In this document: positions 35,301 to 47,300 of the stretch, piece after piece
How the letters are laid out: the number at the start of each line of letters is the position of its first letter
Position numbering within the stretch: position 1 is the stretch's first letter
NCBI GenBank assembly: GCA_015680685.1
Contig: MNCI01009586.1
Location: 60,727 to 124,726, forward strand
Direction of reading: 5' to 3'
DNA: 64,000 nucleotides
From: Gnetum montanum
Lineage: Eukaryota; Streptophyta; Gnetopsida; Gnetales; Gnetaceae
Notes under the pieces: generated by a model
Databases searched by the model: none
Told to the model about the DNA's origin: nothing
The model's input: the letters and a program-made list of their open reading frames with translations, nothing else
Translations under genes and position numbers: made by a program

Positions 35301-38300
35301 GGGTTCATGAGTCCTAGAATTATTTGGGGCCTCTTTGTCATTCAAACAAGTGGCTCATTGTTCCTTTAGATGGATAATCTGAAGGATTGAATGCAGCAAA
35401 TTATGGTATGCTAGCCTAGCAACCTGTGCAATTGGTGCAACTTGTCAAGTACTGTGTTTCAGTTGTCAGGCTACGTGTAGCGAATCCACAATGATGCCCT
35501 CACAAAACTCTTTCATTTCTTGATCGATTTGCCAATTTTTCATGCTGGGGACATTAGCAATAGAGTTGATCCCTTTGACTGTTGGAGAAAAACAACCCTG
35601 TGGAACAAACAGACCTGACAAATGAAAATGTGCAAGAGATAATACAACTGAAAATTTGAAATCTGATAAATGGAATATAAAGCTATAACCAAAACCAAAA
35701 CAGCAAATAGGATATGCAAAATTGATGAAGTAAAACCCCTTAGAACAGAGGAAAATCCTAAGAGGAGAAGTCCAACTCATATTATTCGATTAATCTAAGT
35801 GAGTTGTTCCCATACAATGACTAAGGGATCTAGGCCTTAAGTAGGCAAAGCCATGTTTGATAACCAAAACCAAAACAGCAAATAAGATATGCAAAATTTA
35901 TAGGGTAAAACTCTTAAGAGCAATGGGAAACCCCAACAGGAGAAGCCCAACTCATATTGTTCAATTAATCTAAATGAGGTGTTCACATACATTGAGCAGA
36001 GGATCTAGGCCTTAAGTAGGCAAAGCCATGTTTTAAACTCTAACCTAGAGTCATCTGGAGGTTATCCTTTAAAAAGGATCTCATTAGTGTTGAACATTTT
36101 TAGAGAAATTATTTCTACGCAAAGAGGACCCCACAAAACTATCTAGAAAGAGCCCATTAGCAAATGATGGCTCACCCTTAAAAAGAAAATGACTATATCT
36201 AACAATCAAACAATAGAGCTACAAGATTTAGCTTCACATAACATGGACTGTATCTGTGCTTCTATGGCCAGGCCAAGTCCACAAGAGGAAAAGTTGGACT
36301 ACAACACTTTTGGCCACTTAAATGCACCCAGTGAGGAGGGTGTACTGCATGACTGTGCTGCACCATGGCTTTGATAGTGTAGATTTGCATATTCAAGGGT
36401 GATCATAGTATATGGCTTTACGTTGACTTAGTTCTGAATGACTATTAGTGCATATTGAATCATGCTGCCAAAAACTATATTTCTAGGATGTGCAGCTGGC
36501 CTGTAGTACCTGTCAACTGTTTTTCTGCATTCATTTTCAATTCAGTTCTTCCATGTTCTTGTTCCCTGTTATTTCAGGATTGTGTTATATTTCATTTTTG
36601 TTAACATTTTATCATAAAAGTTGAGCATGAAGGTATAATAATGAAAGTCACATTCTTGGATTACTATTCAAAGACTTTGCTGTTTCTTTCATTAAAATAA
36701 AATTGAGTGTACTGCCATAAGCAATGACGAATATATTGAAATTATTTTAGTATTTCTTACCATTGATGTTTTGTGCGTATAAATACATGCTATCAATCTA
36801 TTTTGTATATCTGTTTTTGAAGCTTCAGAATGGGAATATTTATACATATTCGTTTTTGCATTTCGTATGTCTGAAATTTTTTGTTAAATTCTGATTGTTT
36901 TATACTTCTCATTTCTTTTGTTTGTCATCAGATTTTTCAATCCTATGGTTGTAAGCCCCTTGTACTTCAGGCGGTGTATAACTACTGGAAAGAGAAGGTT
37001 TGTCCATGTTTTTTTTATAGCATGATGTAAATTTTAACATAACTTGTGAATTTTGGGTTTCTGTGTAGGGTGACAGGATCGGATTATGTTTATTATCAAC
37101 AATCATCAAATGTGTGATATATTAATTAGCTTGTTTTTCTTGAGTATTTCTCAGCGTGAAAAATGGCAAAAGCCCATCCTTCGACGGTTGCAGGTAATTG
37201 GGAAACTGGATTTGAATTCTTCACTTTCCTCTATTCTCTGAATTCCAATTAATGGCTACTTGTAAAGCTTTGACAAATTTGATGTAATGCTTAGGAAATA
37301 TGAGCAAAATTGTCAACATCATCTGGCAAGAACGATGGTTTTGGAGAGAAAAAGAGTTAAACATTGTTGTTTTTCTGCAAAAATCAAACTTTGAAGTGTG
37401 CACCCAAAACTTTGTTATATAAAGTAACATATAGGATATACACTAGACTAATAATTAACATTTCAGTTTCAGTTTCAATAATCAAATTAAAAATGATTTA
37501 ATTGGTAATTACTACTTTTTTGAGAGAATTTTGGGATAAATTAGGCTGACAAATATAAGCAGGCTTTGCCAAAATTGGACACCTCTATTTCAAAATGGGT
37601 GCTCACGGATTCAGTCAAGATCTATGAAATAGAAAAAATTTCTATAAAAGGAATTCTGAAACTAGTATGGTCAGGTAGATTCAAGGTCTAAGTGGGTGTA
37701 AGGACAATTCATTTTTCAGAATTCTTGTTGTTATACAAAACTGGCCTATGCAAGCTAGAAAACTACTTAACATAATATGATCATTGATATTCATACCCTC
37801 TATGAGGTTGTAACAGCATAAATGTCTATAAGGTTTTAACATGCACAGGGAGCCATCTCCTTAAAAATAAACATCCATCAGAAGCAGAGTAGACAAGTGT
37901 GTCCAATAGGGTGTTGTGAGTGCAGGTAGGGAAGCTGCAGCGAGCCATGACAATGTAGTTTCCAATTGCATCCTGATACAGCACTTTATAAATCTTCGTG
38001 AAGGCTTTGAACTGGGTCTCTACACCTGCATTTTTGTCCAGGTGTGGGATTAAAGGCAACCTACATGATATTTTTGAGGGATTGTTCTCGTTGTTGTCCA
38101 TTTAGTTACAGGCCGAGGCTTTTAAATAAGTATAGACAAGAGGTAACTATCCTGTTTTTGGCCGCCTTCTGCATGAATGCACACATCTCTGCTTACTTCT
38201 CAGCAGCTTGGGTTTCCACTACCAAATCTTCCGTTCCTTTTGGGATATTTTTTTCTGATGATGGGAGGAAGAACTCCCCCACTCTGCTTGTGTGGAACCA

Positions 38301-41300
38301 TTGTTCTCATGACCTTGTTCCTTCTCCAGGTAAATGCTCTTACCTAGTCCCTCAGTCAATGTCCTCCCTTTCTTCACCCAAGGCAGCAACATGCTCAGGT
38401 TTTGTGCATTTTATTGCTAGCTCCTCCTTTGGTAATTAGTATTTAATAATTAAATCTGAAATGATGTAATTGGAAAATTAACACAACTGATGCATAACGC
38501 ACCTTTAATCAGCGCATTTATTCCTTGGCATGACATGGCATAGATGCACATGATACTATGAATTTTATACATTTTATTTAATTATTTTTAAAGTAATTAA
38601 TGTGTTCATGGTCTGAGAACTAAAACCAAGAAACACAAGGTTTGCGTATTGCATGAAAATACGTCCTCAAAATTGACATAAAAAAAATTGTGTATGTTAA
38701 ATAAATATGGTAGCTTTAGTAAAATCCATGAAATTACATCAAGACTCAAGAGGGCTAATTGCTCAACATGTAAGGCTTGGTTATGTTCCTCAAATCTGAA
38801 GACAAGTTAGATCAATGGAAGAGAATCACATTTACCTAGTCTTTGTATTTATTTATTTATTTTTGGGAGAGGGTGGGGAGGAAGGCTGGGAGCTATATTA
38901 AAAAACTAAAAAAGAGGGAAAGTACAAAAGGAAGCCCAAAAGACAGAAATCGGAAACCAGATAAAACTGCAGTACAAAAACTATTAGAAATGTACAATTG
39001 TACAAGACAACAGGAATATGTGAGTTGTTACATTCTTCTGAGTTTTAATCAGGAGACTAAAGCAAACAGAGATAAGCCAAGTGCCACTCTTAACCTAAAT
39101 GATGACATATTGAAAGTGAGACCAGAAAAGGACAACTAGCGATGACCATGGGCCCCTAAAATCAACATATTTTGCACTGTGGGAAGCACTGATCCTGTTG
39201 GAGGCAGATGAAAACTCAATTGTTATCGCAGCTAAGAAGCCTATTAGTAGTAGTAAATTGCCTGAAACATTCTCTTCTTGTGCTGTTTTTGTTTTTTGGG
39301 TAACATTGGAGTGTGAACTTTTAATAAGCCACCTAGACTTGGTACATGGTGGTGAATTTGGTCATACCAAGATGTGCAAAAGGGTAGGTAGCAGCAATTA
39401 AGATTTGGTCTCTCTTCAAGTTCCCTCTTTTAGCTATTAAAGCTCAGTTGTTATCACAACTAAGAACCTCATATAAGTAGTAGTCAACTGCTTGAAGTAT
39501 TATTTCCTTGTGCTTTTTTTGTTTAGGTGACATTATAATACAAGCATTTGATAAGTCGCATGGGCTTGTGCATGGTGGTAAATTTGGTCACTCCAAGTTG
39601 TGCAAAAGGGTAGGTAGTAGCAGGTAAGATTTTGTTTGTCTTCAACTTTACTCTTTTGGGTATGAAAGCTCAATTGTTATCATGACTAAGTACCTCATAA
39701 GTAGTAGTCAATTGCTTGAAGCATTCTCCCCTTGTGTTGTTTTTGTTTGGGTGACTTTGGAGTGTGAGTTTCCAATAAGTTGCTTGGACTTAGTCGATGG
39801 TGGTGAATTTGGTCACCCCAAATTGTGCAAAAGGGCATGTAGTAGTAGTTCAGATTTGGTCTACGTTTGTATGTATAACCAATGGGTTGTGTTGGGATGA
39901 AGTGTGTTCTTGAGGCTTTGGTTGAATGTGGGAGGATTTGGTGCTATGTTCATAACTTAAGGCATCACCATCGTCCAATTCCTCTTCTTTTGTATGGGTG
40001 TTGTTGTCCCCTTGTTCCTACACATTATGCCTGTTTCTCGTCATTTGGCTCAATGCTAGAATATAGGTCAATGCCAAACTTCTTCGTTTTTGATCTATAG
40101 TATGTTGGTAGTGTTGCTCCTCCAAAGTGATGTTTGTGTTGTCATTTTGTGGTTTTATGGTAGGCTCTTTTCCTTGCATTCATGTCTTTGTAGTAGAGTC
40201 ATGGAGGGCTATCACTGCACTTGGATGACCTTTGCAGTGATACTATATACGAAAACATTTCCTAGGTTTTGGAGTTGGTATTGGAACTTCCCAAGACAAT
40301 TATGAGCCTAGAGTGATGTGTAGTATTTTTCTTTCAAAGAAAATTTACTTGGTCTTTGTGTGTGTGTGTGTGTTTTTTTTTTGGGGAAAAAGGTTGGGAT
40401 ATTATTATAATACAAAGAGGGACCCATTGGAACAAATAGAGAATCAACGTTGCAAGGGAGAAGGCTGACTAAACCCAACCAAAGACACCAAATAGACAAG
40501 CAGAACTATCTAACAAGACTTGAAGGGATCTCAATTCATGATCATGATTCTCAATAAAGCCCAAAAACCGACAACATAGATTTTTAACAAAGTGGCAAAA
40601 ATGACAAGCCATTAAGAAAAAGGTAGTGATTTACAAATTCATCTAGGCTTTTCCTACCCAAGTACCCTATCCACAATATGCCACTCTCTTTCAGAATTGA
40701 TGAAGTTAGTAGCTTGTTGTAAAGCTTGATATTTGTTCTTTCTCTATTTTTGCTCATTAGCATCCAAGCCACATGCCTTTTTAGGTTGCAAGGAGAAGGA
40801 CATTCACTTGGTGTAGGAGTGGAGGATGTGCCACGAGGTGTTCCTATTGATGCCCAGGATGATGTAAGGACATTTCCTAGATTTGAACCACTCCTTGGCA
40901 TTTGATTCATGATGTGCCCTGAAGTGTCTCCTAATCTTTTCTTGCTCTCTTCTCTCTTCCTCTTGTTGTGGTTGCACTATGATCACTTTGTGTCTCTTCT
41001 GCTTTGCCTTCCATTTAAGCTTCTCTTTGATCCAATCTTTGAGCTCATTCTCTTGCCGGAAGCAAAAATCAATCTCCTCAAGTTGTCTTCTCTTTTTGGC
41101 CTCATCTTCTTCAATTAACCTTCTCTTTTGGGCTTCCCATTTCAAGTGCACCTCTACATCTTCTATAGCTTGAAGTAGTTCAACAGCAAGTTGAGCCTTG
41201 GTCTCCTTCTTCAGATTCTCCTCCACCCCAATTGTCTATTGAAACCTCTCTTGGAACTTGGCCTTTAGTTCACTTCGCAATTGGGCTTTCACAACCTCCA

Positions 41301-44300
41301 ATGTGTTTTTTTTTAAGAAAATATTCGGGAGTATATTACTGGCAAAATATAGTACAGGAAATTACAAACTGTGGGTCATCAGCAATGGCCCTCTGTGGGT
41401 GGGGGAAAAAACCCCAAGTCACAAAAACTATCTGACACCCCAACAGTCATGCCAAAACCACAAACCCCTTAGAAAACCCAGCAAACATCTTGGGGGGAGG
41501 GGGGCGTGTGCCTCCCTCGACTTAGGGGGGCACTTCGACAGGGATGGGGGGGGCACCACCCATCCATTAGGGGGGGGGGGGGGGGGGGGGCAAGCAACGC
41601 CTACGGTCCAAAACAACATCCCCCCTAGGGGTTCGTTGGCAGTTGATGGCAGGCGCAGTGTGGGTGCTCCAGCTCATCCAGGAGGTCCAACGTGTTTCGG
41701 TGGTCCTTTGTGTCCACGAAATTGGCAGCCTGCTGGATACCTTGCATGGCTGACTCCCGCCTGTTCCGATTAGCCGGCTGGATACCTTGCACGGAAACGT
41801 GCGGAGGTTCGGCGGATGTGGCACCTGAGCTCGCCCCAGGAGCTATCACAATTGATGCCTAGGATGAGGTATGGGCATCGCCCCCCTCTAAGCCATTGTC
41901 GAGCACTATGCTCGTGTGCCCGATCGAGCTGTCATTGCCGTTGCTCCTCTTCCTCCTGTATGCATTCTTGTTTCGCCTGCTCCGCCTCTTCACGTTCCCT
42001 TTGGGTAGCTTCCTCCTGTAGCAGTTCTTCCCATACTTGGGCCCGGATTTCATCCACTAACCGAGCCCGGGCAGCATTGGCCATGAGGTCTTGCTGCCTC
42101 ACCCTCTCCTGCTCTCCTGTTCGTAAAAATGGGCCTCCAAGTTGGCCCGGGCCTGTGCAAGGGCGTCATGCCATTTGGCCTCACATTCCCGTCGTTCAGC
42201 CTCACGCGCTTCAGCTGCGGCCCCCTGTGTGGCCTGCTGCAGCTCCTCGTTCCAATTCATGCTATGTTCGGAGGTTTCCGGTGGGGGGGATTCTGGCCCG
42301 GCACGGTTGGCAGGGGGCGTCGTTCCCGCTGGGTCCGTCGCTTCCGCGTGAAGGTTGTTGCTAGCAGGGTCCAACGGTTCCCCCGGTTGGTCGAAGTTGT
42401 AGGGCTAGGGGGGCAGTAGGGGGGGCCCTCAGGGGGGGGGGCACCGTGGACGATGACAGGTTTTGCCCCCCCTCTGCCCCCCGCCACAAGACTAAGATTA
42501 ACCTTGAATGGTGGCCGCGTCGTTTAAGTTGAAGAGCCGCCAGGAAAAAATGGGGAAGGTTAACTTGGTAGCCAAATTTCAGGCAACGCAGAAACGTGAA
42601 GTGTATGCCCTGGAGCTTGGAGCCGTTGCCATATTGGACAAAAAATCTGTCCACCAAATCTGCCGCATGGGCCCAGAGACGGGGTAGAGAGGATCTGGGC
42701 ACCTGTCGGCTTTGTGTGTGTAGCACGGGCCCTTCAAAAAACAATTCCATGTCTTGCAGACTGCGTGTGGAAGGTAGGATGACCTCTCCGGTGGCCTGGG
42801 CCCCAAGACAGTTGGCGATTGAGGATCTCGTGATGGTAACCTTGAGCCCTCGGAAATAGGTCCGGTCATTGCGCCAATTAGCAAAGAAAGTGTCGTCAGC
42901 CAGATCTGGGTCCCTGACCAGCCACTGTAGGGGGTCACACCAGCTGCACTGTGTCACCATCTGCGAGAGCTCCTTGTCCTCCTGAAACGTGGCGTAGTCC
43001 AGTTCAAACGTCGGCGTGACTCCCATCGCCGCCTTGATTTCTTTCCATGCGTGGAGAACTTGGAAAACTAGCCGTTGGGGGGGGGGCAACCTGTCCTGGT
43101 GAAAAAGTGCGGTTTCTTGCTTTCCATGCTACCCATAAAAGTAGCGTGGCCCAAGAATCGCTGGTGTGGTGCATTAGGGGGGGTTGCCCCCGCCACGAGC
43201 CATGTGGCACGCATGTATGTGTAGTCAGAAACGAAGTGCTGGACTGTCTCGAGCTCAGCGTCGCATCGAGAACTGGTGTCGTCCTGAATGAGGTCGCGTC
43301 TGCATAGAAAAGCGTGCACTGGCAGCGTGTCCAGCCGCATTAACCAAAGGAAGATCTTGATCTTCTCGGGGAGCCACCCCCTCCAAATTTGCTGCCAGCC
43401 GGCCACTTGCGGGTACTTGGCTGTCAGCAGCTTGCACGACTTGAGGTCCAACCACCCCAGGGTCTGCATCGCCCGCGCGTGTTGGCAGAGCACCTGCCAA
43501 GGTCTAGAATCTTGCACACTTGCCTCCCAACGTCGATACTTCGCATTCATGATGCAGATCCATTGGACCGACTCCCCATGCGGGTGCATAAACCGAAGCA
43601 TTAGACGTTGCTACCCAAGCATCAGTTCGTCTTCGAAAGACGAGATGCTTAGCTCCCCCGCGTTACGGGGGCGTGCAACCCATTCCCAGTTTACCAAGTG
43701 GATTTTGCCCTTGTTGCCCCCCTTCCAGATGAAGCTCTTGACCAACATGTTGATCCTATTAATGATGGCATTTGGGGGGGTGGCTACGGCTGCCACGAAT
43801 AGGGTAACCATCGTGAGGATCCCCGTTGCTAGAAGCAGTTGCCCTTTTTGAGTCAAGAAACGATTTGCCCAGTGGCTTATCTTTCTTTCAACTTTGTCCA
43901 TCAGTGGCCCCCACGACATGCTCCGCCCCCATTGGTAGAGTGGAATGCCCAGGTATGTGTTTTTGCCTGTTTTGGGCAGGATATTCAGGACTTGCACCAT
44001 CTGGTTTTTAACTTGTTCATCTACATTAACAAAATGAGTTGAAGATTTAGCTCTATTAATCTCTAGCCCCAACTCAGTTGCCAGTCGGGACAAAGCAATG
44101 TTGATGCATCGTGCTTGTGGGAACCCTGCCCGACTAAGCAGCATTGTCATCCGCATAGTGTTCAGCCCGATATGCCACACCCGCAATGTCCAAGTTGTCT
44201 ACCCCTGATGTGCCGCAATAGTTTTGCATTAGATCCATAGCGATGATGAAAAACAGGGGTGAAAGTGGGTCCCCCTATCGTAGCCCCCTCCCTGGTGAGG

Positions 44301-47300
44301 AGAGACCCCACAGTTGCCCCCCCCACGTTGAAAGAAAAATTGGCAGATGACTGCATGTGAATACAAAGCTGGATGAACTGTTGGTCAAAACCTTTTTGTT
44401 GCATAATGGACGTTAGGGCTTCCCAGCTGAGCATGTCGTATGCTTTGGTAATATTGAGTTTGAGACAAAGCCCAGGGAAACTCGTAGTTCGAAGTGAGTG
44501 GAGCACCTCCTGCATGAGGAGAACCTGATCTTGGAGGGTTTGGCCCTGCATGAAGCCTGCTTGGTTAATGCCCACAAGTTTGGGCATAAGTGGCACAAGC
44601 CTATGCACAATCAATTTGGAGAAAATTTGAATAAGCACATTGCAGACTCCGATAGGGTGGAAGTGTTCTGGGCAATGTGCTTTTGATTGTTTTGGGATGC
44701 ACACAATTCGGGAGCAATTGAGCTCCCTTTGGACCTGCCTCTTGGCCAGCATAAGATTGAATGCGTCTAAGATATTGGGTCCCACAATATCCACGAATGT
44801 CTTAAAGAACTCAAGGCTCCAACCGTCAGGACTAGGTGCCTTTCCTCTCGGCATGCTGTTGATGGTGGCGGTGAGTTCCTGCCACGAAAAGGGGGCCAAC
44901 AACCACGTGTTGTCCTCCTCGTTCAGCACCTGCGCCACTTGGACTGAGATGGGCTTGGTAGATTGCTTGGCCCAGATCCTCCACCAGTATTGAGTCAGCT
45001 CGCCTGCGATTTTCTACGGGTCATCAATAATCTCCCCGTCCTGATTGCATAGACAACGTGGTTGGCCCCATCCACGTGTCTTAGCGATGGCAAAGAAAAA
45101 TTTTGTTTGCCTGTCTCCTTCTCGGAGCTATTTGACTCGGGAGCATTGTCGCCAGTATGTCTCCTCTTCCAAGTCAAGGCTTTGAAGCTGTCGTAGAATG
45201 TGCTCCTCCTTGTGCAAGTCCTCCCCAACTTCCTGTCGGGTCTAGATCTGACCAAGTTGATCCCGGAGTGCCCTTTGACCCGTCCTAAAGGAGAANGCTT
45301 CCTGTCGGGTCTAGATCCGACCAAGTTGATCCCGGAGTGCCCTTTGACCCGTCCTAAAGGAAAATTTATCCTCCACTGGGAGGGCCCAGATGGCCCACTT
45401 CAGTCGAAGCAAAGCCTCCTTAAGGAAGTTTCGGGGGTCACCATGGCCAGGTCGGTAATATGCCCAAATGTCCTCCACCAAGGGCCTCAACCATGACTTA
45501 GATAACCAGGTGGTGTCAAAACAGAAGGGCCATGGGGCCTGGGGCTTTTCCAGCTTGAGCGAACACGCTAGGGAGCGATGGTCTGAGGTGACTCTTTCCT
45601 GCCCCGAAACATGCACGACAAAATGGAGAAGGAGGTCGGAGCTGATGCAGATCCGATCAATTCGGGAGAGGAGGACGCGGTCCAGGCCTTTCCTCCTATT
45701 GCTCCATGTGAACTGGTAGTTCTCAATAGGTAGGTCCACTAGGGAGTGGGTCGATAGAAAATCTTGGAACTCTTGTGCACTCAGTTGGGGGGGGGGGTGC
45801 AGCCCCCCCAGACTTCTTCCATGAGTGTAGGCGTTGGTTGAAGTCCCCCACAACCATCCATGATCGGTGGTCTGGTACCAGTGCCACCACGTGGTGCATC
45901 TCCTGCAGCTGCTGCTCCCAATTCTGTGCCCCGTAGAAGTTGGTCAACCAAATCTTTTGGGAGGGAATCTAGACAGTCATGGTGCATTGTGATGTGTCCA
46001 CGAGCGTCATGGTGTAGCAGGCCAAAATAGCGAGGCCACCTGCCCGGCCCAGGCAGGGGTGCACGTGGGTATTCCAACCTTCCCATTGGAGAAGGTGCGA
46101 TTCCATCTCTTACAATTTGGTCTCTTGGAGGCAAACAATGTCACAATCTTCATCCCGGACAACTTTGCGCAGGGTATTTCTTTTATAGGGGGTACCTTGT
46201 CCCCTACAGTTCCAGCTGAAAATCTTCATGTGTCCGGAGGTGCGGCACTGGTAGACCTCCCGAAGGGTCTGTTGCAATCGCAAGTCAATATTCTGTTGGG
46301 CCTGTCTACCCTTGGATCTACACTCACTTGGTCATCCGGGTTGGCTCTCCCCGTCCCGCACCACGGGGCTACACTTGGAGTCCTCAGGTGCGGGTTCCTT
46401 CTCCTGTAGTCAACGGGTCCTGGTGCTTTCCTTGACCACATTCACCCACTCGCCCAGGTGGGGAAGCTCTATCCCAGGCCCTATGGGGTCGGTGGCTAAT
46501 GGAGACTGGNNNNNNNNNNNNNNNNNNNNNNNNNNNNNNNNNNNNNNNNNNNNNNNNNNNNNNNNNNNNNNNNNNNNNNNNNNNNNNNNNNNNNNNNNNN
46601 NNNNNNNNNNNNNNNNNNNNNNNNNNNNNNNNNNNNNNNNNNNNNNNNNNNNNNNNNNNNNNNGGGGGGCAGTTGGTCGGACGATGGGTGTAGCTGGCCC
46701 TTATGACCCATTGTGACCTAGGCGCCCCCCTCAAATAGTTGCTTGGCTTGGGCTCATGGCCGCAGTGGCTGCGTCCTCTGAATTCGGCAGTCCGCCTCCT
46801 GGTGTCTGGGCTTCCCGCAACACGCATAGCTGTCGGTTTTGCCCTCTTGGGCCGTCGTTTTGCACTTAAGACCTGGCTCAGATGCCAGGTTCCCAAATTC
46901 GACTTGAAGGCTTTCCTCCCCGCTAGGTAGCTCCAACATGACCTCCCGGATCAGGTCCTTATCCGATAGTCGGTGCCAGACGTAGAAGCGGGCGAACCCC
47001 ATCCGTTCCATCGATTGCGTTACGTGGTCGAAGGCAATGAAGTCTTCGAAGAACCCCGTGATTTTCTTCAGGAACTCCAAGTTCCATAGTTCCCACGGGA
47101 TCTCGGAGACCCACACCCATATCAGGGCCCAGGCAAACAAGTCGGGCTCGTGATGGGCCTCGGGTTGCCATGGGGTCAAAGCCAGCCCCCGAGCCTTGTA
47201 AAATGATGTGCCTCCAAGCAGCACCGAGTCTCTAGCTTGTTGAGATGGGAAGATGAACAGGAGTAGGTCCTCGGACAAACTCCGAACACCCACCAAACCA

